Positions 12,137 through 23,624 of a stretch of 64,000 nucleotides of DNA are shown piece after piece (positions within the stretch are counted from its first letter, which is position 1; each line of letters starts with the position of its first letter). Where the stretch lies: positions 11,349,112 to 11,413,111 of the forward strand of contig JAEMBT020000009.1 in assembly GCA_018873245.2 (NCBI GenBank). The letters are read 5' to 3'. Under the pieces are notes generated by a model. That model had not been told where the DNA came from, did not search any database, and saw nothing but the letters and a program-made list of their open reading frames with translations. The DNA comes from Archegozetes longisetosus. Its lineage: Eukaryota; Arthropoda; Arachnida; Sarcoptiformes; Trhypochthoniidae. The position numbers and the translations under genes were made by a program.

Positions 12137-13110
12137 TTATGGTCAATAAAAGCTTTAAAGAATCATTTACACAATAATAAACTAGTAGTTCATTTATTAT
12201 GCGAATACTGATTTAGATCAATAAAATTAGTAAAGCGTTAATCTAATTCAATTCTTTATATGATTAGCAAAAATCATCGAACTTATTTTATTAGAATAAT
12301 CTAATTTTTCAATAAAATTGTTATCTCTTTCAAGTTTTGTAGTATAACAATTAGGAAAATAGACAAACTTATGCATCGCCAATCTAAATCCATAGTTTGT
12401 TAAAATTTTAATTTAATTAATGTTTAGTCAATAAAACACATTTTTCGATGACTATTACCAGTTTTCATATCTTTGTTAATTGAGTCTAGTTTTATTGTTT
12501 TGAGAAAAATTTCAAAATATACATTCATTTAAGTCAAAATGAGATGTTCATTTCACAATTACATTTATCCTCAATATTGAGGATACTTTTTAGCTCTTTT
12601 TCGTGATACCATTCGTGCCACTAAATGGCATGAGTAGTGACGAACTTACACTTAATGGTGTGAAAAAAATGGTTGCCATCCATAGGGAAAACATTTAATA
12701 AATGAATTACTAGTTATTATTGTGTAAATGATTCTTTGGGGATACTTCGGTATATGGCCAGCAAGCTTTTGAAATAATAAGTGTCGCAAATAATAGTACT
12801 CGAAGAGCTAATTCCAACTATATATGTCATTGTTCTCGGAAATGACCCATTGCGGAGATATCGGCTCAAGAAGTCAATGAATTCCCATAGACGTAATGGT
12901 AAAAAAACTAAAAATTTTTAACATTACGTCTATGGGAATTCATTGACTTCTTGAGCCGATATCTCCTCAATGCCTCATTTCCAATAACAAAGACATATAT
13001 CACTGGAATCAGCTCTTCGAGTACTATCATTTGAGATACTTTTTCTTTCAAAAGCATGCTGGCCATATACCGAAGTATAGCCGATTCTTTAAAGCTTTTA
13101 TTGATTATAA
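12137..13110. mobile_element. Nested inverted-repeat element with a long internal hairpin
   Basis: The outer ends share TCAATAAAAGCTTTAAAGAA in inverted orientation (12143 and 13104). A second inverted pair joins 12158-12201 with 12693-12736. The innermost part, 12741-13079, is a hairpin with arms of about 170 bases meeting around 12910. No coding region is seen. It is best read as a MITE-like element that has taken up or duplicated further inverted segments. Confidence 0.7.
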
Positions 13111-13134
13111 AAACTGATTTTATTAGAAATATTC

Positions 13135-13605
13135 AAAATTTTAAGATTATTTAGTAGTTTTTAAAAATTGAGTACTAATAATCTTCAACACCAACGAATC
13201 TAACATTCAGTTGTTATCAAAACTTTATTGTTGAATTTGATACAATTTACAAATCATAACTTTGAATATTTCAAAAAATATTTCCTTATTTAAATTCATG
13301 AAAGTCATAAAATTTTATCCAAAAAATACTTTTTAAAATTTTTCCTCATGAGTTACTATAATTTTAGCGTTTATCCTAAATTTTAGACTTTGCGCCGAAA
13401 GAGCTTTAGCCAATAATTATTTTGAAATTGTTTAAATTCTTGAAAAATGTAAAATTGAATTATAAGAATTATGGGTTAAAATAAATCGATATTTATTGTT
13501 GCTTGCTATTGTTTGAACAAAACTTTAATTCAACAAATTAATCAACTAAGAATAGATGTAAGCTGATTCAGATAAAATTTCATGTCCATTGAAATAAAGA
13601 CAGTT
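13135..13605 (+). repeat. Dispersed repeat R1, copy 2 (uninterrupted)
   Basis: It is collinear with 9200-9373 plus 10801-11160 and with 62980-63295, including a TTTTAGCGTTTATCC-like block. It shows what the site of the 9374-10800 element looked like before insertion. No open frame is conserved between the copies, so the repeat is probably non-coding. Confidence 0.65.
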
Positions 13606-14022
13606 TAGTGAAGAATTACAAGCTTTAATCTTATAGTCCTACCTTTTCTATTGTTATCTCTTCTGCTTAATGTAATTACCCTAGCATACTGGGTAGTCGT
13701 CCCTGAACTAAAATTTAAAAATAATTCATCGCTAAATAAAACTTTATTTCAAATTAAAGTATGATTTTCAAGAAAGGCGTAAAATTACAAGAATAATACA
13801 CAAATGAGCCATTTTGTTTAAGTTCCTTAACAAAATATTCTTAATGAAATTTTATATCAGGTAGAAATTTCATTTTAACTTGAAAAAGAGCTCGAAAATA
13901 GAAGTATTTTTATGATCTTGAGATGTAACCATTAATTAAAAAAGAAATTGATTAAACAAAAACAAAATAAACTCAAAATAACCAAACATTTTCTCTGAAA
14001 CCTATTGCACACAGATATTTCT
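13606..14022. other. No supported feature
   Basis: AT-rich sequence; no frame, repeat or signal that I can support. Confidence 0.4.
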
Positions 14023-14688
14023 ATATGAACGCCCCGATAATAAAAAAGCCTATCTCGAGTTAACCTCTTTTTCGGATTTTGTTTTAAATATTGAGTTCAC
14101 ATCATACTTCATTCATATAATAAAATTCAATATATTTTTCAATGGAAAAAATTTATAAACAATCATGTTTAAAAACTCTTGATGACAATAGAATTGAATG
14201 CTAATCAAATCTAACTTTAAGAGAATGCGCAATCAAATTGTGTTATATTCATTATGAACAGTACAATATTGATGATCACTACATAACATCAAAGCATTAG
14301 TTTTTATTTATATCAATAAAGCATTAATCAAGTGTTTTATTAGGATTTTAAATGTTTAATTCAATCAATAAATTGATTCATTTATCTAATGGCTCGCCAA
14401 ATAAGAGAACTCCTCTTATTCTAATTAAATATTAGACTATTTGGATGTAAAATATAGAAAATTTTATATTGACTTTTTATCTCAATTTAATTATAATTCT
14501 AAAGAATCAGATTATTCTGATGAATCTGACATAGAATATGTTTAATTACACGTTACAAATAATAAATTTCATATTTAAGTTTCAATGAGTTTGATTTTTG
14601 TAAACATTTTTGAAACGCAACTTTAAGTGCGTTTTACTCGTTTCGATGCTTTAAGAGATAGGCTTTTTTATTATCGGGGCATTCATAT
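14023..14688. mobile_element. MITE with about 33-bp terminal inverted repeats
   Basis: The ends read ATATGAACGCCCCGATAAT and, inverted, ATATGAATGCCCCGATAAT, each continuing into AAAAAAGCCTATCT. The inside is AT-rich without a transposase. A related end fragment, with the same CCGATAATAAAA core and the adjoining subterminal sequence, lies at 19213-19300. Confidence 0.75.
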
Positions 14689-14762
14689 GTAAGCAACTAT
14701 TTCTAATAAAAAGTGAAATCAAACCCTTAATCCTAAAACTGATTTGTAATTCCCTATTCCCA

Positions 14763-14882
14763 AACTAGTGTCCTGAGCACAAACCAGTGAGTCCACGTAC
14801 CATCCTCCTGAATCCACAAACTTTATGAGTACACGTCTAGTCCGCCTAAATCCTCATTGAACTTGTGCTCAGGACACTAGTT
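14763..14882. repeat. Short inverted repeat, 20-bp arms
   Basis: AACTAGTGTCCTGAGCACAA at the left is exactly reversed at the right end, around an 80-base loop. It could be a very short MITE or a structural hairpin. No target duplication was identified. Confidence 0.7.
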
Positions 14883-16104
14883 TCCTATTGGGCTAAGGTT
14901 GGTTCTTGCACAAAATTTGTATGTAAAGCCCCAAATCTCAATAAAATTAAATCAATTTTTCTTTTGTACGAAAAAGTGCTGTTTCTTTTAAATTTTTTTA
15001 TTTTCTCTAACTTTTGGCCCGATTTTAGATTTAGTTGAGGTAGTGCTTCTTGTCAAGTGCTCCCAATAAGTCTCCCTCCTGAAAATCAAAGCTTGCACAA
15101 ACAACTTTTCAGCCCATTGGGTGAAGACTGAGAACAGGTCAGCGAAGGCGCAAATCGCTGATCAACTCAAGTTTTCAGCTATCGCTCCGGGATAAAAGTA
15201 TTGAAGTCGCAAGAGATCCGAACTTGTGTCTGAAAATTGAGTCAGCCATAAGCGTCACCCAACGACCAGTTTGTCCTCTGGCGACGACACAATCTAAACC
15301 CTTTTGTAGAATTATTAAAGTGATTTTTGTTGAATTCATACCTAAGCAGACTAATCATCATATGCTAAAAAATAATGACTAGCATTGTGCACGATTGACT
15401 AGTACTCATGTAAAGACTACATTTAAGGATTTGATGATAGACTATTGTTATGTAGATATGAATTCTCTGACTTTAAATCAATTTTTCATTCTTTTAAAAT
15501 AGTTTGTCAAAGTTATCTTAAAAATGCTTTATATTTTATGTAATGCTTTACTAACGCTTCCAAGGTTATCATTGTTTTAACGTTTGCTATGGAATGCGGT
15601 GAAAGAATAACAATTCAGATCTATTTTATATAAGTTATGTTTAAAAAACTTGTAAAGAGAGTCAGTCTTTGGGCGGAGGCTTCGAGGAGAGGACCTCATT
15701 ATGCCTCTGAGCGAAAGTGGAAAAGTGTTAAAAAGTAAAAATTTTTTAAATTGTGAAAACCTTTAAATACGATAATAATATTTTTATGTATCAACCAAAT
15801 AATGAAATCACGTCTAAACCTTATACTATATTCCTTTTGTGTATTTTTATTAAATATTATTTTAAATGCTTATATTTTTTATGGAAATAAAGGATTGCAA
15901 TCAAACTAAGTTTAATGTTACTAAGAATTTAATAGAATTTTTGTTACAGAATTCTGGATAAATAATTAATTTTAGCCCCCAGTTATGCGTTTAGGTTTAA
16001 GAACTCGAACCAGAACAGCATAACACTATCATCCATTGTCTCTTTCTCACATTCTTTAGCATTGAATCTGCTACACCGATATAGTGAATAAACTTTGTTA
16101 TATA
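14883..16104. other. No gene supported; GC-richer patch at 15030-15310
   Basis: 15030-15310 is visibly less AT-rich than its surroundings. It has a short minus-strand open stretch near 15190-15300, without recognisable domains or clear splice sites. It may be an old repeat or exon fragment. The rest shows nothing supportable. Confidence 0.35.
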
Positions 16105-16516
16105 CAGTACTGGACAAACTAACTCCGTCTACGTTTACATGAATATCTCGAGAATTACAATTCCGATTCCAATTCTGTTTTCACTATTTTGTAGCAGAAA
16201 TGTGTACGATTCTAACGATATGCTACTTTCTAATTTCGGTTAAGATTTTATATTAAAATTTTTAATATAAAACCTATTTGAAAGTTTAAAATAGCATTTA
16301 AATTATAGATTTTACGAATCTGATGTAAAATTTTTTTTGATGAATTTTACATTTTATTGATTTATTTTATTATTATATGGAATAATTTGGCAAGTAGCAT
16401 ACCGTTAGAATCGTACACATTTCTGCTACAAAATAGTGAAAACAGAATTAGAATCGGAATTGTGGTTCTCGAGATATTCATGTAAACGTAGACGGAGTTA
16501 GATTTGTCCAGTACTG
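16105..16516. mobile_element. Tc1/mariner-type MITE
   Basis: The whole 412-base unit is a near-palindrome. The arms of about 140 bases begin CAGTACTGGACAAA and end in the inverse, and TA flanks both sides. The CAGT start and TA duplication are typical of Tc1/mariner MITEs. The centre is A/T-rich with no coding capacity. Confidence 0.85.
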
Positions 16517-17643
16517 TATATTAGGATTCGCCAAAACCAATTTTATTGGACTATGCTTGAAAACAGTACGAAAAATTGGTTCACATTGGCGTTGGTCCGT
16601 ATGTGCTATATATTGCAGGAAGATATTTTCTAATTTTGTATGTAAAATTTCTTATATTGGATGAAAAATTACAGTAGCAACCAAGGATAGAAGCTTTAAA
16701 GACTTTACTCTAAATTAAATTCATCAATGCCATCATTCAGATGGTTGTATTGGAAAAATTTATAATTTGTAAAACTTGAGAAAATAAACACAATCCACTT
16801 TAGCATCTTTATTGAAATAAAATAATTGTATTGAATTTAAGATTTTCAATAAAGCACGAAAGAAATTTTGAAAACCAGATGTAGTGTAACACTTTCCCCT
16901 CGAATTTCGCTCTGTAAATGGCTACTATACGCTCCGCCGCCCTCGAAAAAGCCACAAGTTCAGTACTTATCGGCGACTGAGACCGTGTATAAATTGTCAA
17001 CTAATTGTCAACTTCCTATTTGATAGTCTAATAGCAATTCATACAAATCAATCTTATGCTAGCCATTAGTAAATGGACTGGCTTATAGTTAGTTGAAATG
17101 AGTAATGGATCGACAAATTCTATACTAAACGCAACCAAATGTTTACTACAACACTTTCCTCACCCTTTCAACCAATATTTATATCAGGTTTTGATTTTTT
17201 TTTCAAATCAATGATCGACTAATCGACTAAATGATTGATGTAATGATAACTTTGTTTAATTTGGGCCACCTGTAAGGGTTGGCGCGCGTTGTATAATAAA
17301 AAAGGAGGCTTGCTCCACTTACCTGTTTTCGGGGGCTCCACCAGTGGTCTTTACCACGTCACTCGCTCTTGTCTACGAGAGGCTTCTTTCTTGATGAAGA
17401 GTACGCTTCCGACGCGTTACTCAAGTGGGCTTAACAACTTTATTAATAATCAAGACAAAGGGTTTCGCAAAAAAGTACAAGTTTTTATTGTTTTACATTA
17501 CTGAGACACTAAAACATTTCTAACAATCAGCATAAATATAAATAAAACCGGTTCTGGCTTTACACGCTAAACCTTTAGATAAAACGAACTCCCTCAATGA
17601 ACTTTTACTCGACCTTATCTATAAGGTCGAGAAGAGGGTCTAC
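16517..17643. other. No gene supported; GC-richer open patch near 17270-17510
   Basis: 17270-17510 is relatively GC-rich and open in frame (17289-17504), starting after TGTAAGGG. It could be an LTR fragment or a low-copy exon, but no domain, splice partner or second copy was found. A 63-codon minus-strand frame at 16809-17000 is equally unidentified. Confidence 0.3.
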
Positions 17644-18615
17644 CACAATTCTTCCATGCACAATTCTTCCAAGCACAATTCTTCCACGCTTTTCAATTGA
17701 TCACAGAATAAAAGTGATGACCATTTCAAGTCGAATTAACCAACGAATAGTAATTATTGGCCATTTCTATATCAGATGACCTACGGAAGGCAACTGATGA
17801 CCATTTTCAATTCAGATGGCCTACGGGAAGTAACTAATGGCCGTTTCTATATCAGATAAACTACGGGAGACGAAGGATGACCATTTTTAATTCATACCAC
17901 CTACGGGAAGTAACTTATGGCCATTTCTATATCAGATGAACTACGGAAGGCAACTGATGACTATTTTCAATTCAGATGGCCTACGGGAAGCAACTGATGA
18001 CTATTTCTATGTCAAATGATCTACGAGAGACGAATGATGACCATATTTAATTCAGCCGACCTACGGGAAGCAACTGATGGCCATTTCGATATCAGATGGC
18101 CTACGGAAGAACAACCGATAAACATTTTCAATTCAGACGATCTACGAGGAGTAATTGATGACAATTTTTATATCAGATAAACCGAGAGGAACGATGACCA
18201 TTTCCATCTCAGATAACATACGGGGAGTGACTGATGGTCATTTCTAAATCAGATGAGCTATGGATGGGAATCGATGACCATTTTCAACTTAGATGACCTG
18301 TGGGAACTAACTGATGGCCATTTCTATATCAGATAAACTGCGAAAGGAAACCGATGACCATTTTCAATTCAGACGACATATGAGGAATAACTGATAACCA
18401 TTTCTTATGTTATTAGGCCATCAGTTGCCTGTAGTAGTTCATCTGATGTAGAAATGGCCATCAGTTACCTTCCGTAGGTCATCTGATATAGAAATGGTCA
18501 ATAGTTACTATTCGTTGGTCAATTCGACTTGAAATGGTCATCACTTATATTCTGTGATCAATTGAAAAGTGTGGAAGAATTGTGTTATGGAAGAATTGTG
18601 TAAGGAAGAATTGTG
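17644..18615. mobile_element. Inverted-repeat element with internal 40-bp tandem array
   Basis: The ends carry three iterated copies of CACAATTCTTCC (left) and their complements (right). Arms of about 150-200 bases pair as a hairpin (17644-17790 with 18415-18615). Between them, at about 17725-18415, lie roughly 17 diverged units of about 40 bases. They alternate in two types (GATGACCATTTTCAATTCAG and ATGGCCATTTCTATATCAGA) so that the true period is about 80. No transposase was found. Confidence 0.8.
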
Positions 18616-18692
18616 TCACTCCCGTCGAGAAGATTCCATTATCTCGTTCATCTCCGTTTTTCCCAATCTCAGGTCCCTCGAGACTAGTCACA

Positions 18693-18720
18693 GGTTTGTT
18701 CGTTCGTTCGTTCGTTTGTT
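18693..18720. repeat. GTTC microsatellite
   Basis: A short run of GTTC tetranucleotides ending in GTTTGTTG. Confidence 0.9.
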
Positions 18721-19212
18721 GACTATCTCCGGGGGTTATCCTCTCTTTTACACACCATATATGTGAAGTGTATTTTAGCCAATGGTATCCATAATGTTCA
18801 GAGAGATATTTGTTTGAAAATATTCAAAAATTTAAAGAAATGTTTTGCAGACGTTCTCAAAATGTTAAAAATAATTTGTCTTAAATTATTTAGTCTATAA
18901 TTGTATTAGATACGTAAATGATGTGTAAATATCTAAAAAACAATTTTGATTATTGGAGCCATTTATTCTTCAATTGATAGTTAACTAATAACAAATCTAA
19001 CTAATTTCAAAGTTGTTTTGAACGATAACTCAGATAATGATAGTCGAGTAATACTCAGTTTATAATTCTTGATTTGTTTATGTAATCAAAAATTTGCAAA
19101 ATTGATTATTTAATACCTTATCACAATACAAGGCATTATATGAACTAATAGTTGGTTTGTTTCAATCTTATTTCGTTTGCCTCAATAAAAATTTAACGAC
19201 AAATCATCAAAT

Positions 19213-19548
19213 AAACGTTCCGATAATAAAAACATATCTCTTTAAGCATTGAAACGAATAGAACTCAAGTTAAAGTCGCGTTTCAAAAACATTTATAGAA
19301 ATTTTTTATTTTTAACTTTAGTGTGTAGTAACGAGAAGATATAACATGTAAGCGAATATTGACCTGAGTTATTTTTGAGCTGAAAGTTAGGCTTTAATTT
19401 GTTAGCACATTATTTGCAAATTTTGAAAGTTTTTCCTTCATTTAACTAATCAATTTGAGAAATTAATAATAGTAATCAACTATAACAACTGCTGTGTTTT
19501 TAGTTATATCACATTTTGAAATGCAAATTGATTTTTATTTAATAATAT
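19213..19548 (-). repeat. Partial third copy of the receptor-gene 3' flank
   Basis: Reverse-complemented, about 19310-19545 aligns with 26560-26780 and 51850-52080, the sequence downstream of the two receptor genes (shared AAAGCCTAACTTTC block and GCTCAAA follow-on). The adjoining 19213-19300 is a MITE-end fragment related to 14023-14688. No receptor exon follows at the expected distance, so the copy is truncated. Confidence 0.55.
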
Positions 19549-20037
19549 TGTAAAGTCTGGATCTTTAATAGGAGCGTGTAAGAAATCAATTTTTAAAATA
19601 TAGCACTTTATTTAACATAACCACAAATTACATAAGATTTCACAGGATTTTTAACACTGGAAGAAAGAGCGAAAAATTTAGGAAAAACACGACATTTTAT
19701 AGGAACAATAGGCGGGTTAAGTTGAAAAATATTTTACAACGATAGGTTAAATCTTACAAGGTTAATAGCACATTTAGCTATGATTGGAAAATTGTATATT
19801 TAGGACATACTTAGGTAGGTTTTAAGAGATGAAATATGCTTACTATCAGCTGTCTTCATAACTTTTACAGTTGAGACAAGCATGTGAAGATTTCTTTTGT
19901 ACAAATAAAAAAGTAATCTTTAAGTCAGTAATAAATGTTGACATATAAGGTGAGTTATGAGAATTAGAGTTTAGAAATATAGGTTATTACAAAATATTAT
20001 GATATAGGTCTAATTAGGAAACTAAGACGTTATTACA
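19549..20037. mobile_element. LTR-like dispersed repeat, copy 1 (probable solo LTR)
   Basis: It begins TGTAAAGTCTGG and ends GACGTTATTACA, flanked by ATAT on both sides. A second copy at 41320-41815 has high identity over its whole length and the same ends and flanks. TG...CA ends, about 490 bases, no coding and a 4-bp duplication fit a solo LTR. An uncharacterised MITE is the alternative. Confidence 0.6.
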
Positions 20038-20072
20038 ATATGACAAATTTTAAAACCAAATTAATTGAATAA

Positions 20073-20458
20073 AGGTGCATTTACATGAGGCGATGTTCAT
20101 CGCACGTGGCATGCGATATTCGTCGCTGCAATTTATTGCATCGTGTAAATGGAAAATTGAAGCGATAGACATCGCATGAAACACATCGCGTAGGCTTTGC
20201 TACTTTTTCTACTATTGCAACAAAATTGCAGCTATTTCGCATATGGCTGAATGTTAAAATTACGTTCCATTATGTTGTCAGAGCACTCACCGCATCAGTA
20301 TTCAATTCTTTAAAGTGATTCGTTTTTGTAGAGTAAAATTGCATGCAATCAATTGCATCGTCTAAATAGGAAATCACAGCGACTAATCCTCAACATAACT
20401 GATTAAAGTAAAAATTGGAGGCGATGTGCGATGAATATCGCCTCGCGTAAATGCACCT
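20073..20458. mobile_element. MITE with TAA target duplication
   Basis: The ends AGGTGCATTTACATGAGGCG and, inverted, AGGTGCATTTACGCGAGGCG are flanked by TAA. The inside holds further TCGC- and ATCG-rich subterminal repeats. The TAA duplication would fit PIF/Harbinger-like elements. No coding sequence was found. Confidence 0.75.
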
Positions 20459-20496
20459 TAAAAATTAATCATATATCTATTGTAGACAAACATAAC

Positions 20497-22046
20497 TGGG
20501 TTGAACTAGATTTTACGTGGCCAGAGATTTTCGACATAAACTTTGTATATAAATAATCTATAGCTTAGGCTGATTTCAGATATATAAAATTTATTCACCG
20601 CAAATGACCAGAACATCGGTAAAAAAATTCCCGAAAAATCGACTAGACTTTACGTGGCCACAGATTTTCAACATGAGCTTTATATATAAATAAACTACAA
20701 CTCAAACTGAGTTCAAATATATAAAATTTATTCACCGCAAATGATCAGAACATTGGTAAAAATATTCCCGAAAATTCGACTGGACTTTACGTGGCCAGAG
20801 AATCCATAGATAAATTTCTTATACAAATAATCTATAACTCAAACTGAGTTCAACTATGTAAATTTTATTCACCGCAAATGACCAGAACATCAATAAAAAA
20901 AATTCCCGAAAATTCGACTAGACTTTACGTGGCCACAGATTTTCGACATAAGCTTTTTATATAAAGAAACTACAACTCAAGCTGAGTTCAAATATGCAAA
21001 TTTCATTTGCCGCAAATGATTAGAACATTGTTAAAAAAAATTTCGAATAATCTAGTATATAGAAAATTACCGTAAGATAAATTTATGGAATTAAGTTTCA
21101 ACTCAAACCAAGCCATATGTGAAATTCCTCGCTTAATATAGATTAATACTGCTATTGTAAGTAATAAATAATTAATTGACTTTTAAAACCTATATAATAG
21201 TTTTTACTATTGAGATGTTATTTTTGCTGGCTTATTTTAGCTGGGTTAATTTGACCCGACACGGAGAATTTCCAATCAGCTTTTAACATGCTAAGCCGAA
21301 CCGCTTATCTTATTGAACCAACTGAGCATCGTCTGAGCGATGCTCAGTGCATCCCCTATTGCGCTTCCAATAACACATTTAGGCCTGACGGTACGTTCAT
21401 TAGCCAAGATCTTTAACTTAGTTTATATCTATAAGTCATATTCCGCCATTACCGCAAGAAAACGGTTCCCGGATCTTGTGATCGTGAAACTATACAGATC
21501 TAGTTTTGCACTTTACATTATTAACGCTACGTCATTTCATATTTTTTTGTCATTGTCAAGACCTTATTCAAAATATATATGTTCAACGAGGTACTATTTT
21601 AGACAAAGTCCCGTAGGATCTTGGTTCTCTCATTTTTTCAATATATTTTTATTTTTTGAAGTTTCATCAAAATATATTGTCAGAACAGTGAAATTCTGCT
21701 GCTTTCAATCGGTTTGGGTTGAAACGTGATTCCATAAATTTATCTTACGGTAATTTTCTATATACTAGATTATTCGAAATTTTTTTTACCAATGTTCTAA
21801 TCATTTGCAGCAAATGAAATTTGCATATTTGAACTCAGCTTGAGTTGTAGTTTCTTTATATAAAAAGCTTGTCGAAAATCTGTGACCACGTAAAGTCTAG
21901 TCGAATTTTCGGGAATTTTTTTACCGATGTTCTGGTCATTTGCGGTGAATAAAACTTATATATCTGAAATCAGCCTAAGCTATAGATTATTTATATACAA
22001 AGTTTATGTCGAAAATCTCTGGCCACGTAAAGTCTAGTTCAACCCA
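20497..22046. mobile_element. Element with terminal arrays of 137-bp repeats
   Basis: The left end starts TGGGTTGAACTAGA and the right end is its inverse, both flanked by TAAC. The left arm holds four tandem units of about 137 bases, with TTTACGTGGCC at about 20512, 20649, 20785 and 20924. The right arm holds two inverted units (about 21890 and 22021) plus a partial end. The 21060-21730 centre has one 129-codon plus-strand frame (21340-21729) with no recognisable transposase motif. The superfamily is unknown. Confidence 0.75.
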
Positions 22047-23057
22047 TAACTGAATGCAGTATATTGAGTGATTGACAGTTCTGTCAGTTAACACATTTGA
22101 AGGCAGAACGAGAAGAAATAAACTAACGATTCGATCGGAGAATGACTAGAGAATTTATAAAATTTAAGGTCATTATTACTTATGCGATAAACTTTCACAA
22201 AAAATTATATTTAAATATAAGCTTTTTGCTCAAATAAATCGAGTCAGATTCGTTCAATAACTAAGAAGAAATGTCAATCTCTCAAGACTCAATTCGATCT
22301 TAGAAGAAATAAAAGTTTGAAGTTTCTTATAAGTCATTGAAAAAATCTATGACTAATCTAATATAAGCTAAAAGTTTATATTTATAATTTTTTTGTTGAA
22401 GTTTATCGCATGTTATAATGAACTTAAAGGAGTTCGCCCAAAACATGTAGACTCTGGTCTATCTTCGCCCCTAACGGTGATCCACCGAAGTTGTAGCCTA
22501 GTACAAGACATTTAATTAATCGAAAGAATTTTTCAGATCGGCGAATCGCTTAGGAAGTTACAGGCTAAAATCCAATGAAATATCACTAGTGTAAATACTT
22601 AAGAATTTCATTTAAAAATATAAAAAAATTGCAGGTACATTATAAAAATATATGCATAAAAACTTAGAAATGTATAAAAGTGTAAAATGTATGAGTTATT
22701 ATAAAATAATTTATAATTGAATTACTTTAAAGTAAAATATAAAAGATGCTAAGCTTCATCAGTCTTGCTTGCTGTCACTGGATTTCAAAGTCACGCAAAT
22801 CCCATCTAAAGATTCTGCTGGACTTGAAACTCGGATATGTGCCGCGCATATCCTAGGAACTAAAGAACGGTCATAACGTGGGCACAACACTCGACCGTTC
22901 TCAGGCCACTTTTACCCTGACAGCAGTAGTGCAAGACTGACTTGGCACCCCGTTTGGTCATATCTACTATTACTCGTCCAAAAAGAAGATGAACAAACAT
23001 CTCTAGAGTTAGAGGTCTTAACAAATAATGAAACTTACACAAAACTTTTTAACCATA
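22047..23057. other. No supported feature
   Basis: Mostly AT-rich. Two GC-richer islands (about 22430-22560 and 22740-23000) contain a 60-codon minus-strand frame with several cysteines (22860-23042). It has no identifiable domain, and I see no matching exon nearby. Confidence 0.35.
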
Positions 23058-23336
23058 CAAAAAGCACTTTAACATAAACATAACACTTAATTAATTACAT
23101 ATCTTTATACTGTGATAAAATTGATTTAATTGTTATCTTTGATAATACTTTAATCAAATCATTATATTTTTTTAATTACGATTCTTTTCTGTTGAGACGC
23201 AATATAAGCCTCTTTTTCACATTTTATATTATATTTACCACAAATTTTCATAATTTAACAACAATTAAATCAATTTTTTCACATTATAAAGTTATGTAAT
23301 TAATTAAGTGTTATGTTTATGTTAAAGTGCTTTTTG
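23058..23336. mobile_element. MITE, 279 bp
   Basis: The arms of about 80 bases start CAAAAAGCACTTTAACATAA and are inverted at the right end, with ATA on both flanks. It is A/T-rich inside and non-coding. Confidence 0.8.
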
Positions 23337-23624
23337 ATATAAAGAACAAATTTAGAGCGAAAGTAATCTTTAAGCATTTCACACATAGTTTATGAATAAA
23401 TGCATATCGTTCAATGCTCTAGTAATAATCATTATTATAGAGCGGACTTTTAAGGACTTAGAGGTTACCTTATAGGGAGGGAGTAGGGAACAAAATATGC
23501 CAATTTTAGGGAAACTATTAGGGAATCTCAAGAACTATTAGAAAACATAAAAATACAAAAATATTCTTAAAGATTAAAAATTTTATTCGTTTTCAAACAA
23601 AGATTACATAAAATAGGCTTCATT

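Noticed and set aside
17725..18415. CRISPR-like array
   Set aside because: Units are diverged, contiguous and without unique spacers; they are tandem repeats inside a hairpin element in eukaryotic DNA.
21340..21729. 129-codon frame at the centre of the 20497-22046 element as a transposase
   Set aside because: No catalytic or DNA-binding motif, and no paralogue to show conservation; left only as part of the element description.
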